Assembly: GCA_950295325.1 (NCBI GenBank)
Contig: OX485807.1
Location: 32,337,666 to 32,401,665 of the forward strand
Origin: Polytrichum commune
Lineage: Eukaryota; Streptophyta; Polytrichopsida; Polytrichales; Polytrichaceae
DNA: 64,000 nucleotides
Direction of reading: 5' to 3'
Positions within the stretch are counted from its first letter, which is position 1, and each line of letters opens with the position of its first letter. The position numbers were made by a program, and so were the translations under genes. A model generated the notes under the pieces. It saw nothing but the letters and a program-made list of their open reading frames with translations, was not told the origin of the DNA and did no database searches. Shown in pieces: positions 25,677 through 38,500 of the stretch.

Positions 25677-27588
25677 CACTAAAAGAAATTGTGTCCAAAT
25701 CAACCTTGCCTTGTGATGGCGATTACCCGAAGTTGACTGCCATTTTGACTGTCACCATGCATTCCATTGCCATTTTGATTATAGGTTGGGTGCCATTGGG
25801 TTAATATCAATTGTATTTTTATTCTTTCAAATATTATGTTTTCTAATACCCATGACACCCAACAAGGGCAACCATCACCGCTTCGGTGACTAGTTGGTAG
25901 GCGTTGGGTGCATGTTTTTGTGTTTTGGGTGGGAGGGTTGCTGATGGGTGGGTTTTCAAAATTTACGCATGTGCTCTATATAGCAAGTATGTTGTGCGGG
26001 TGTTATGTCACTCATACATGGTGCATTTCATCCAAGTGGATGGTGGTTTTTTTTGTGGAATTAATGTTTTCAATGATGGTATTTCACCAGCCTTGGTTGC
26101 CGTATATTGGTGTCTACCATTATAATCCAATGCATGTGACATGAATATGGCTTGTTGTGAAACATTTAGACCTCCTATGAATCTACTTTACACACAATTG
26201 CAACAAGCTCGCATCCACATTTGTTGCATCCTAGTTGATTTGTGCACATGGGCATAAAATAATACTTACGATATGTTTGTTGAGAGTTCATTTGTTATAT
26301 CCAACTGAAATACTTGTACATTTCTTGTTCACTTTACACCATTGTGGCTCAACACCCATGACACTCTTATGTGAATATACAATTGCAATGAAGCATCTAA
26401 TCAACTCTCAGGAAATGAGGTAGGCATGTGGATGTAAACCCAAGGGTTGTTTCCGCAACAATTCACATTTTGCGTAATTTGGCATTTGGAAACCTAAAGA
26501 ACACAGTAGAAATACTGAACACACATTAGTCTCAATTCAAAATTTTAACATAGAAGTGTTTACTTACCAATCAATGCTCATTTGAGTTTGTTTAATGTGT
26601 AACCCCAAAACTATTGCAATAGCTACATCTATGATAAACTCCTACAAGATTTTTAGAGTAAACTTGATGTGTAGAAATTGGAAAACATGAAAATGAGCAA
26701 GGTTTGGGACAAAACCCATGGTTTTATCTACTTTACTTTAAGAATAACTCCAATGATGGGTAGTTTTCTTGAAGTCTTGAAATTTTCATGGGAGAGGTCA
26801 ATGGGCCATAGGCGGGGAGGTTATGTTCATTATTATGGGAGGCATAGTATGTCTTACAATACATGTTTTGAATTGAGTGAATGCCTATGAAGACCCGGAT
26901 GCTTGGGTCTTCATGATTTACACACTTAATCTTGCATTTGCAAACCCACACAAACACACTGCATTTCACATAGAATAATCCATTTAGGACCAATGTCATT
27001 AATATTATTGTCATTTCTTGTCCTGTCTCAAAACCAAACATAGAGGCCTTCGTCATTGCTCCCACCATTGTGCAACCCATGGCCACCCAACATGCCACTC
27101 AAGTCCACCCAAGGTCACTTGAGGTCACCCAACAACCCATTACACCAACTCAATACCTACCCACCCTCAAGGCACCCATCCATGGGTAATGAATGGCGCC
27201 CTCTGCAACCACTAGGTAGCTGATGTGGCATACATGGATTTGGCAATGGGTGGGCTAAACTGGCCTTGGTTAGCATATGGGTAAGCATATACCCAACTAC
27301 CACCCTCATACGCACCCTATACCTAAACCGGTACCCAACTAGGTTGACAGTAATGCACTATGCCACCTAATATGTCCACCCTCCATGGGTTTGTCTACCG
27401 AGTGGTATGCAACACGCATGAGGGTGGTAATCACCATCAAAACAATGGAGGTCGCCAAAACAAGTGACACCACCCTCTCACGAAATGCTTCACTTGGCCA
27501 ACTCCACTATCACCAATACTTAACCCAAACAACTACTGGGAAAAACAACCACCTTGCAAGGTTAATTTCGACACGATTTCTTCTAGTG
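25677..27588. mobile_element. Non-autonomous CACTA (En/Spm-type) DNA transposon, 1912 bp
   Basis: The left terminus starts CACTAAAAGAAATTGTGTC and the right terminus, inverted, starts CACTAGAAGAAATCGTGTC. The inverted repeats match at about 29 of the first 33 bases. Both ends are flanked by the trinucleotide AAT (25674-25676 and 27589-27591), the 3-bp target duplication typical of the superfamily. Subterminal DNA is rich in GGTGG/CCACC-like motifs. No transposase frame is visible, so it would need an enzyme supplied elsewhere. Confidence 0.9.
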
Positions 27589-27591
27589 AAT

Positions 27592-29561
27592 AGGCTTCCA
27601 TGTGCCACTAAACACTTAAAATAACAATAGTCGATTGGCACATATAAAAACACAACATGTCAGATTTCATTTACATTTGTCCTTATCCTACCAAACTGTG
27701 GTAAACAAGCAACATACATGGAAACTCACACCAAGTAGTGGGCCTTGATTGAGGTGGTTAGGTCCCAAGTTTGGGCCACTGAATTAATCACAATTTGGGG
27801 GCAAGTGGACTACAGGTTTCTCCCTAGCTGACTCGCAAGCAAAAGAGTTGCAATGATCTTCTCAGTGACAACAAGAGTTGCTCCCAAACGCCTAGATTTT
27901 GGATCCTTTTCAGCCTTCAGAACCTACTCACTTTGAACGAAAATCATGTCTTGCCATCAAAGACATTGGTAAGAAATTTATAGGTTTCACCATTGAAGTT
28001 CCAGTTTGTAAAACAAACACATAGAGCTCACGAGACGATGATATCTGGCACGACGATCTCAGTTCAAGTTCGCTACACTGAACAAAATCAAGTATTCTAG
28101 TCTTGCAACCTTCTCTTTGTAGCCAATCTTGAAAATGCAGGAAACCATGCAGCCAATTGGGGCTATCCACAAATTGCAGTGAAGGGGAGCCCGTTTGGAG
28201 GTGTATATAGTGTGGAAGATATGTATCAACTATGGTTCCCATTAAATCCCTGGATATATACCTGCCCACACAGCAGCAGGTATATATTGAGCCACTCAAA
28301 GGGTTGCAATCTACAATATAAACTTATCACACATAATGCGCACAGAGATGACTCCCCATACCTACACATGGAGAATATCACAACAGTAGCTCACTACACA
28401 CGAATCATATTGAATCCATGTATACCTACCTGCCCCCAATTAAAGTACAACCACATTGTTTCAACCCTAAATCAGTGCACATTGAGCATGACATTCCCAT
28501 ATGGTAAGGATCTCAACAACTGTGGTACATGATGTATTGTAACATCAAACGTCTGTCGAGGCCATGTTGTGTCGTGCTTTGTGGCTCATGTCATCACACG
28601 CTTCTCACCTCTGGAACATGTGCTGCTCAACGTCTTCTGGATTTGGCAGCAGCTTCAAGATTCTTCGAAAGAGGAGATGGAAACAACTGAACAATTCAAA
28701 GTTCGGAAGTCACATGTTCCAATTCATTTGAGGAAGAGTGCATACACTTTCAGAATGCAGGACAACAATTTCTAAGAGCGAAGTTTGATGGGTACAATTC
28801 TCAAGCATAATCACAGCAGAGAGAGAGAAGACGCCAACTGGTTGGCGTGAATGAAGGAGAGACGCTTCACCCTTGATTGTAGCTTAGGCTCATATGTTAC
28901 CCAAGATGGATTTAGGAGTTTAGCTTTCGGACACTGACTACTACCTCCATGATTTGGCTAAGCCTCATGCTCCCTCATCCATTCTAAATTAAAGAGATGC
29001 TCTTATTGATGGGGACATTGCCGTGGCACTAAGGCTGAATCCATCATTTTTTGAGAATTACAACATGTTTATGGGAATAAACATGTTTGCCAATATTATT
29101 CTCCTGCCTAGTGTAAGTGGCAAGTGGAGTTTAACAATATTATGTCCTACTAGTCACGGCATAGATCTAATAAAGAATTGTGTCCTCCTAAAAACAATTG
29201 TTTTATTTATCCTGTAAGCTTGTATTTGGAGTCATGGAAGTATGTAATTAAGAAAGCTCATATTTAGGTAGCTGCACGATGCCAAAAGTGTTGGAATTGA
29301 AAGAGTCTAAATTAGCTCAATCACCAAAAGGTCTCAAGTGACATTCTAGATGATTAACTCCAGCTTTAGAGCAGATGCATGAACAACCAAGTGATTGGTG
29401 TTTCTAGTCTCTTGACACAAAGGGTCAAGAACTACGAGTGCAAATTACACATGAATAAAACACCCAATGTGAGACAAAGTGTTTATCCATGAGACTGGAG
29501 AAATGGAGTGATTTGCAAGGAGGGGCTGAGTTTATAGGCTAACCTTTTGAAGATTCATTGT
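27592..29561. other. Spacer without a recognised gene
   Basis: AT-rich sequence between the CACTA element and the 3' end of the membrane-protein gene. Open frames of up to about 120 codons near 27.9-28.5 kb on both strands show no family motif, and I see no support for them. Confidence 0.4.
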
Positions 29562-31307
29562 TCACTGCCCTTTTTTGCTCAAGGCGTCACCTGCTGATTT
29601 GGAGATCAATTGCTCCCGGTACACAAAGTAGCACGAGACCGCAAACGCCGGCCCAAACACAATCGCTCCAACAACCACGCAGAGTGCGACAGAAACTCCA
29701 TCTTCGATTGCGGCGAGGTAGACAAAACACAGGAAGAGGCCCAACATGTCAATCAGCAAGGAATACACCCCGAACTGCTCGTTTCCCCAACCTGACGTGA
29801 GCAGGGCGAGGACGCGGCTCGGGAGCTCAGGGTCCCGGACCACGTACAGAACGGCGACGAGTTGCCAAATCAGGCCGTAGCCCGCGTGCAGGAGGTGGAG
29901 TGCGATCACCCCCCGGTGACCGCTCAGCTGCGTCGATTCCGTGGAGTTTCGTTGAAAGGGTAGCCAACATAATGCCACCACGATGGGGATAGCTTGGAAG
30001 ATTAGTGCGGAGGTCTGCTTCTGGACGGCCGATTCAAAAGGGAAGAGGAGGGCGATGCTATTGAGTACCTGGATGAATGATGAGTGTATCTTTGTTAGTA
30101 AGTTATTGATGTTCAAACAACACTTGTACACAACCATGAGATCATAAAACAAAAGTCAAGAGAGATACCGTAAGAAGCCTCATGCAGCTTCATTAGGTTA
30201 GGGATTTTTGGTTTTTAGTTTTGTTAAGTGATTTTTCAGAAATCAATGTACCTATTCTAAAGTGCTAGAATTCACACTTCCCAGTTCACGCAGAATTCTA
30301 GTTCTCTACATAGTTATGGGACATTAGTGAGGACCTCCACGAGTGGAGGTAAGGTAGACGGGTCCTAATTGAATAGTTACCGTATTTTGAAAATTGCACG
30401 ACGTGAACATACAATGTGATGCGACCTTCTGTAAGATAGTGATAGTTTTTGTCTTGCAAGGTGACACTTCTTGACACCCCCACAAAGATAAGAGTTTGAT
30501 GAAGACTTCATGTCATCATGTATACTGAAAGAGAGAATACATTAATTAGTATACATGATGATATGAAGTGTTCATCAAACTCTATCTAGGTTACTGGATG
30601 CCAAGAAGTGCAACCTTCCAAGACAACAACCTATCACTATCTCCCAAAGAGCTACACCACTATGCATATTTACATTGCACAACATCAAAAACCAATATAT
30701 AAGAGAGGCCCAAATGAGGCTCCAAAAGGATGTAGGGTTTAAGAGGCTTGTAGGATTTAAGAGTTACCTCGAAGAGGAGGAAGAAAGCTATGGCGGCAAC
30801 ACGGACGAGCGACATCTTCCTCTTCCAAACGTGCTCGACATCGCGGTTCCCCGAATCATAGAGGAAATAGATCGGCAACCAAAGCAAAGGAACCGTCACA
30901 GAGACGCCAATTGTTTGAGAGAAAATTGCAAACAAAGGGGTTAGCGAGAGAACCCACGCAGATTTCACCCTGGAACCTTCCACGCCCATGAAAGCGAGTG
31001 CGGAGGAGAAGAGGGATAGGATGTATCCCGTGACCCATTGGCCTTCGGATGAGCTCACGGCTTGCGTGAAGAAGGCCACCAACACGCACAGGAATTGGTC
31101 CAGGGGGGTGACTCCCGACCGCCATGTGTAGAGGGATTTCTGGGGGCACCCTTTCCATAATTCAAGTACCATGGGTTCTTCAGATTTTCCAAAGAGCAGG
31201 GAGAAGGTGACGATGCCCAGCGCCACCATCGGGGTGGATTTCAGGATGCGTAGCCACCATGGATCCATTTTGGTATATGTCGATGTGAGATCCAATTCTC
31301 TGTCCAT
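29562..31307 (-). CDS. Polytopic integral membrane protein of unknown function, 2 exons, 348 aa
   Basis: Exon 1 (31307-30768, 180 codons) and exon 2 (30068-29562, 168 codons plus stop) join in phase 0 across a 699-bp intron with gag|gtaact and catccag|gtac junctions. The protein is strongly hydrophobic, with about nine or ten likely membrane spans. Examples are around VALGIVTFSLLF, YILSLFSSALAFMG, SVTVPLLWLPIYFLY, ALIFQAIPIVVALCWLPF and VALCVVVGAIVFGPAFAVS. It ends in a short lysine-containing tail (SKKGQ). There is no signal peptide and no catalytic motif that I recognise. GC is higher than in the surrounding spacer, which supports it being a real gene. The start at 31307 (MDREL) is followed by an alternative in-frame methionine at residue 14 (MDPWW). 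A 5' UTR exon may lie near 32250-32480, ending at a gtaagt donor. Function unknown. Confidence 0.8.
30390..30685. repeat. Foldback MITE-like element in the membrane-protein gene intron
   Basis: The arms around 'gatagtgatag..gtcttg', 'cacttcttg' and 'agagtttgatga' are repeated in inverse order on the other side of a short centre near 30535. The clearest pairing is 30431-30530 with 30545-30644, and weaker pairing extends outward to the limits given. It lies wholly within the single coding intron. Confidence 0.75.
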
Positions 31308-32180
31308 GTGGGTTTTGGAACCAGGGGTTAGCGCTTGTTTGTGAAAAGCAGAGCAGAAAGAATTCTGAACAACCTAACAACATGGGTTAGGCAAACTTTG
31401 AGAAAAAAACCTGTGCTCAGAAATAAGAAATCACCCACTCCCACAACATTCTTCAGAAAGTGTCCACCGCAAATTCATTGTATAAGTCATGTGTCTGCCT
31501 CTCTCTGTCAATGTGGGTTTTGAAACCAGAGGTTAGTTCTGGCGTGTGAGGAGCGGAGCAGACATAAACCTGAATGACCTGACTAATTGGGTTTTGACAT
31601 AATTTAAGAAAGATCTGTGCCCAGCAATGAGAAATCACCAACTCCAACAAAGTTCTTCAGAAAAAACAACCATCCAGTGAGTTCATATGGATAATACCCA
31701 ATTGTTGGGTTGAGAGATTCAATCTGCATAAGATATCCGCCGCTGTCAGTATGACCCTAACCAGGACTTAGTGCTTGTGAGCATCAAAGAAAAAATCTGA
31801 ACAAACTACATGGGCTTGGACCTGGAAGATCAAAAAATTTGAAGAGAGACAAGAAAAACATTGAGTCCCACAAAATTCTTTACAAAGAGACAATCCGGTG
31901 TACTCTTATGGATAGCAGCCAATTGGTGGGTTGAGGGAATCAATCTGCATAAGATGTCCGCCTGTCAATGTATGTCTATAACCAGGACTTAGTGCTTGTG
32001 AGGAGCAAACAGAAACCTGAACAAGGGTTTTCACCTGTAATACCAAAATCTGGGAAGAAATTCTGACGAGAAAATCAGCAGCTCGCACAAAAACATTCAG
32101 AAAGGTACAATCCAGTGAGTCCTTCCTGGACAGTAGCCAATTGTTGGGTTACAAGACTCAATCTGCGAGCATCTACTCAC
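31300..32180. repeat. Tandem array of about four imperfect 200-220-bp repeats
   Basis: Recurring landmarks are 'gtcaatgt..gg', 'aaccaggacttagtgcttgtgag', 'gaaacctgaac', 'aattcttcagaaa' (variants), 'caatccagtgagt' and 'ccaattgttgggttgag..atc'. Units begin near 31302, 31506, 31746 and 31966. The first unit overlaps the start codon of the membrane-protein gene, so the array forms its 5' flank and possibly its leader intron. Confidence 0.75.
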
Positions 32181-34380
32181 TCGGGGAGCACATGAAGAAA
32201 GTATGAGTAGCAAACCAAGAGCAGTTCAAGAAAAAACAACTTACAGTTAGCACTCCGGCAAAACGAGTCTCAGTCGATCGAAATTCCAATGATGGACACC
32301 CACGACGTCCAATGCGGCGGCGAAAGTGTGGTTCTTTTGCAACCGATATAATGCGGAGAATGCGGGGAAGAATCCGAAACAGCTCTGAATCTAATAAGTT
32401 AGTGCAAGACTTGAGGTGAAAACTTTGAAACCTGAGGTGTAGAATTGGCGGAGAAGAAGATCCTGTTCTCCTGGCTCCCAAATTGCATTGACGTCGAGCG
32501 GGGGAGAGAGAGAGAGATAAATGTCCATTGTCAATCAGAAAACGGACGGCGGGGTTTCGCAGACTTCAATCCATTGGCTGGGTTAGTGAAGGCCCGGACC
32601 TCACTTATCTTTGACTTCCTAGTTATTTACATGCTTTATTGGCAATTTCATTTTGAAAATGAAATCCCAGTCAATCACTTATTTACTCAATGGAAGTGAA
32701 CATATATATTAGATTTTGGACCTTGAAGGTGAAATGCACTCAATATGGGATTTGTGGATAAGTGGTCTTCAAGAATGCAAGGGCAATGGTTTTTTTGAAG
32801 TTGGGCTAGCGGACATCAGTTTTCGGTCGGATTCAAAAAAATTTAAAAATTTTGGGCGGGCAGCTGCCCTTGCCTGAATCTGCCTCCCCTATAAGTTCGT
32901 TGGGGGTACTTTAACGTCTCCCCTTATCGTTGACTTTATTCACTTCTCTCTTAACCCTAAATATGGTTGTAAGGCATCCGGGTGTGGGGTTATTATTTAG
33001 TTACTTTTCTTAATCGGACACCGGTGTGTGGTTTGGAGAGGATCAAAGAACAAACACCATATAGAGTAGATAGACTTAATTCCAATAACTTAAGCAATTT
33101 TATATAAATATATTATATGTGTGATATTGGGGTGATTTTTCACATGCTTGGAAATGGATATCACAGTGATTAACAAAAAATATCATAATTTATTTCCAAA
33201 TTTTGAAAATCATTGTAAAATTTTAAAGGCGAGATTCTCTCCCAACCCATATTCATGGCACATGTCAACTTATTTATGATACTTGGGAGATGAAAACGTG
33301 AGTACAATTAGTGTCCTTTTCAAGGAACCCAAAGTTACACCCTGTAAGGTTACATTTTCCATCACACCAAATGTGAAGGCTACATGTGTGATTCTTCATG
33401 ACTTTTTCCATCACATTAGAAAATGACAGCTACATGACTTTAGGGGACTCTTTATAGTAAGATTTTTTTTTTTGGGGGGGGGGGTAACCGGAAACAAGTC
33501 AGTCTACTCTAGACACATGTTTAATGAGATTGGACTACACTCATTAACCCAATTAGTGAGGGTGGTATTAATCCTTGAAGCACACACTATTTAATCAATT
33601 CTCAAAGTTACCAAGGGTTGAAATTTTTACATATTGACATTAATTTCATGAATACACACTCATTTACCATAGATTTCAAGAAAAATAATGCGTGCTCTAA
33701 GGTTTTGGTAGAGTATTTCATGCTCTAACCCCTAGACATTAGTATTTTAGCACATGCAATTTCCATCTCCCTTGTAAAAACTTGGAAAGACCTATGGACC
33801 GTGGGGTAGTTGTCATCATAAACAAATAGGTTATCAAAAACAAGGTGTTCTACGAAAGGCACATCCACAACCGTTTGCATATATTGTCAACTCTAAACCC
33901 AAAACTATGTGTTGATAAATGCAAGACGTCACCAAAAATGTGGAATGAAACGTTATTTTTTAATAGCAATTTCAATGGATCCACTCGAAATTACATAGGG
34001 AAGAAGTGAACTTACATAGACTTCATGACTAGACTTGAGCATTCAGACAAAATCATTATTACGTATGTGATCGTCTCACTCATTGTGCATAGTCCGGAAA
34101 TCACTAGGAATTATATTATTTCATATAAAGTCTAGGAATCTAACGTCACAAGGCCATCTCTGCAAATGCCTCTTCACAAGATTTGGGACTTTATTTGCGA
34201 CATTCATAAATGCACAATCTGTTGGAATGACATCCACGAGCACTGGAAAAGATGACCATGCATGTCTATCTACGTGACAAACTGGCACGGGGAACCGTCT
34301 ACTAGAGATTGACAAAGGGTTCAAAGTATTACTTACAACAACAAAATGCGTCCTTGGACCCTCCAACGCTCCAAAGCGCC
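32181..34380. other. Upstream region of the membrane-protein gene and repeat-rich spacer
   Basis: The probable leader exon and promoter lie around 32250-32520, with a GA-rich run near 32502-32518. Further right is AT-rich DNA with a T/G homopolymer junction at about 33463-33484. A segment near 33528-33575 ('ggactacactcatta', 'aattagtgagggtggta') is related to the foldback element upstream of the NLR gene. No coding sequence is seen. Confidence 0.45.
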
Positions 34381-34461
34381 AACTCCTTGAGATCCACTCT
34401 GCAAACTCAAATACAATCAAATATCTAGGCACTTCACTTGCATGCTGGGCCCATACCCTAT

Positions 34462-34730
34462 TGGAATCAATAGGAGATAAGATTGCACAAGCATAAACAC
34501 CTATACAAAAGCATATGAACAATGTTTGGAGTGAAATGGTTTCACACTCTCTTGCTTTGCCTTTTATTGGTTTTCTTCTCTTCATTGGTTCACACAAATA
34601 ATATGGAATAACTCCTATCTCTCTTTGGACTAACATGGTAGCCTTATTCTAACCTTATTCTTTCTCATATTTTTCCTATTATATTTCTATTGACTACTAG
34701 GATGCAAATAATTATTACTAATGGTATGTT
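34462..34730 (-). mobile_element. LTR-like copy in reverse orientation
   Basis: Read on the minus strand, this segment matches 39792-40037 on the plus strand over its whole length. Landmarks are TAGTCAATA, AAAATATGAGAAAGAATAAGG, GTGTGAACCAATGAAGAG and CATTGTTCATATGC. It is therefore inverted relative to the LTR downstream of the copia coding region. A TGGTATCA at 34735-34742 resembles the start of an initiator-tRNA primer site but sits beside an inverted, not a direct, LTR. Confidence 0.75.
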
Positions 34731-34789
34731 CTAATGGTATCACTTTCAAATACTATTTTTGTTTTTGTTTGAATATATATTTGATGCAA

Positions 34790-35540
34790 GAGGATGTGAT
34801 TTGAGTTTCTTTAAGTGTTGAGAAGTTTATTGGAGAGGTTTGAAGGTGTTTAGACTTCAAGCATTTGACTTGAGTATTTTGAGTATTCAAGGGTTTTTTT
34901 GAGAGCTTTGAAGATGTTTAGACTCAAATAATACATGACTTGAGAGACTTGAATGTTGAGAGACTTATTTGAAAAGTTTGGAGGTGTTTAGAGTTTAAAA
35001 CATTTAATTTGAATGTTTTGAGCGTTCAGAAATTTCTTTGAGAACTTTGAAGGTGTTTACACTCCAATAGCACATGACTTGAGAGGCTTGAATTTTGAGA
35101 ATGTTTTTTGAAAGTGTAAGACGCATTTGAGTTGAAGAGATTTCATTTGAATGATTTGAGTATCCTTAGAATTTTCTTGAGGTGTGGAAAATCTTATTTG
35201 AATGATTTAAGAGTGTAAGGCATTTGAGGTGGAGAAGATCTTATTTGAGATATTTGAGTGATTTGAATGTCTTTCAAACTCTCTAGAGGTGTAGAAAATC
35301 TTATTTGAATATTTTTTAAGTGTATGGCATTTGAGGTGAAAGAAATCTTATTTGAATGATTTGAGTGTCCTTCAAACTCTCTTGAGGTGTAAAAACTCTT
35401 ATTTAAATGATTTAAAAGTGTAAAGCATTTGAAGAGAAGAAGATCTTATGTGAGTGATTTTAATGTCTTAAGAACTTTCACGAGGTGTAGAAGATTTAAC
35501 TTGAAATATTTAAGAGTCTAAGGCATTTAGGTTGAAAGAT
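34790..35540. repeat. AT-rich degenerate tandem repeats before the copia gag region
   Basis: Phrases such as 'gaggtgtagaaaatcttatt', 'tgaatgatttgagtg' and 'acatgacttgagag' recur with periods of roughly 60 to 170 bp. They occupy the position of the retrotransposon leader. No coding potential. Confidence 0.6.
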
Positions 35541-35579
35541 ATTTTGTTTGAATATTTTGAGCTTATATTCAAGCGTACG

Positions 35580-38500
35580 ATAAAATTATTTGAAAGCGAT
35601 ACCATTAGAATCATTGACAAATTCAATGGAGCAAAATTTAATCTTTGGAAATTCAAAATCAAAATGTTGTTGGCAATCCTAGATCTTTGGGATAGTATGG
35701 ATGGATCCGAAGAACCTCCACCTTTCAATGCGGATCCCAAAGTGTCAAAGGAGTACCAAAAACACATCAAGAAGGCCATGTCCATCGTTGGACTCAACTT
35801 GGCCGACAACCAACTTACGTACATAAAGAGTTGCAAAAGACTTGCAGAGGCATGGAAGACCCCTTGCAACATTTATGAAACGAAGAATTTGTCTAACATC
35901 ATTTTCATTCGCCGCAAGTTTTTCACTTACAAGATGCAAGAGGGCGACGACTTATTGGACCATATTAACAAGGTCAAGGAGGTCGCAGATCGACTCGTTT
36001 ATTTAGAGGTACATGTGAGAGACGAAAATATTGTCATGATCTTACTCGAGAGTTTGCCGGTGTCGATCGAATAATTGATCACCATCATGGAGACGATGAC
36101 AATGAAGGAAATTACGATGGATACGTGACGACGCATTTGATATACAAGATGTCGAAACGCAATTAGAATGAGACTCAAGATGAGGATGTTGCCATGATGT
36201 CGCGACAAGATAAAGGCGACAACTCATTTCCATACCAATGCGCAAAATCATGTTTTTATTGTGGCAAACTAGGCCATATTGCGTGTTTTTGCTACAAAGC
36301 AAAAAAAAATGAGAACAAGTGAAGAATGTGAAGGACGATGACAACTATACAATTGTAGTGGGTAATGAAACACATTTTAAGAGCATGTGCAAGTAGATCA
36401 TCAATTCGAGTGTCTCAAAATACATGACTTCATATAAGGCTAAGGTTTTCACTTCAAGCAATGTGCATTTGGGTAATAATAACATTGTTTAAGCTATCGG
36501 AATGGGATCTATTATTGTGCAAACACTCTTGGAAGGCGAAATCAACCAAATTTGTATAAAAGATGTACTCCCCAAACCCAAATTGCATGCCAATTTACTC
36601 TCGGTGAGCAAACTTATATCGAACGGTTTAAAAATCCAATTCAACCTAAACAAATGCATTGCGAAATGTTGCAATGGTGAAGCCATTGCGATTGCATCAC
36701 GCGAACGTAGCTTATACAAAATCAATTTTGTGAAGATGCACTAAGCGGAAGCGACCAACTTGGTGCGATCTCCAACGAGAGATGATGCGCTCGAGTTATC
36801 TTGGCTATTTGATACCTTCCAAAATATGGTAAGTGGTATGAACCTTGGCAAAAAAAATTTGCCTCACATCCTCGATAGTTTGTGAAGCGTACATCGAAGG
36901 CAAACAACACAGGGCTGCATTTCCAAACGAGGAAGGGAGGCGAACGACCAAACCTTTGGAAATTGTGCATTCCGATATGTGTGGCCCCATGAGGAGTACA
37001 TCAATGAACGGTGCAAGGTATTTTATAAATTTTATTAATAAATTATCAAGGAAGTTATGCTTGTATGTGTTGAAATCCAAAGGGGATTGCTTTGAGAAGT
37101 TTGAGGAGTTCAAGGCAGTCGTAGAAATACAATCGGAGTACAGAATCAAAACATTTCAGTTTGACAATGGCGGGGATTTCGTTTCTAAGGCATTTAATCA
37201 AATTTTGAAGGATCATGGTATCGAGAAACAAACGTCTATCCCATATATGCTTTAAAAAATGGAGTGGTGGAACGTGCAAATCATACTATCGTGAAGATGG
37301 CAAGGAATATGTTTTATGCTCAAAACCTCGACAAATTGTTTGGGACAAAAACGGTGGTTAATGCGGTGTATATACGAAACCGTTATCCAACAAGGGCATT
37401 GGATTCCATTACGCCCTAAGAAGTGTCGAGCGGAAAGAGGCCTTGCATTGCACACATGCATGTATTTGGATGCGTCACCTACGCAATGCTGCCGGATGAA
37501 CAAATGGGTAAGCTCGATGCAAAGGGCACAAAACGTTTGTTTCTAGGTTATTGTAAGGGGACTAAGGCCTATAGACTAATGTGTTTACAAATTAAAAAGA
37601 TCATAAAAAATAGAGACGTGGTATTCATGGAAGATGATACGAACATCACTATATTCGATAAGTTGAGATTTTTCCATGATTTTGAGACTACTTAAGGACA
37701 TGGTTTTTAAATAAAAAAACAAGAAAAACACAAATACATATATCCAATGTGACTTAATAAAGTGATTCACGTGGTCGGCACTAACCAATTTGGCCAATAC
37801 ATGTCATCACAATAAGAAATTGGACCAGATATTAAATCATTTGCATATATTTTGAGATTTTTCAAGGTCTTCAATTAACGAATATAGTGATGAGCTTTGC
37901 ATATGTTTTGGCGATTTGTCCAAGTGGGAGAAATGAAGGCCCTGCGGTAGTTGTTGTGGACGAATCTTCTAAATCATCTTCTTGTGATGATAATAAAGAG
38001 TGCGATGAGCAATTGGAAGATCACTTGGTTGTAAATGAGGAGGCAATCAAAATTCCCACAGAAAATAACTGCCGCGTTGAGAGATTCGGCAAGGATGGAA
38101 GGTGTCCTAAGAGGGAGTGACGTCCGCCCAGAGAGTGGTGGAAGAATCACGTTCTACCCCAACACGGCGAAAAATGAACCAATGTGACATTGTTGGATGA
38201 TTTTTTGAATTAATACAAAGCCTTGAGATATGAAGATGCGAACAAGTGGAAGGCCGCAATGCAAGAGGAGTTGAGTCGTTCATGGCCAACGGTACATGGA
38301 AATTGATCAAGCCTCCAAAGGATCACAATAGTGTAGGATGCAAATGGGTGTTCCCCACCAAGAAAAATGCATTGGGTGAAATTGTTAGGTATAAGGCATT
38401 ATTAGTAGCAAAGGAATATTCTCAAGTGGCCGGAGTGGATTCTAATGAGATATCTGCTCCCGTGGCCAAGTTTATGACCATTAGATGCATTCTCGCATTA

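Noticed and set aside
29558-29800. Plus-strand frame rich in R and Q
   Set aside because: It is antisense to the conserved hydrophobic second exon of the membrane-protein gene.
34121-34636. 171-codon minus-strand frame
   Set aside because: It overlaps the inverted LTR-like sequence. No protein motif, and the same frame is not preserved in the other LTR copy.
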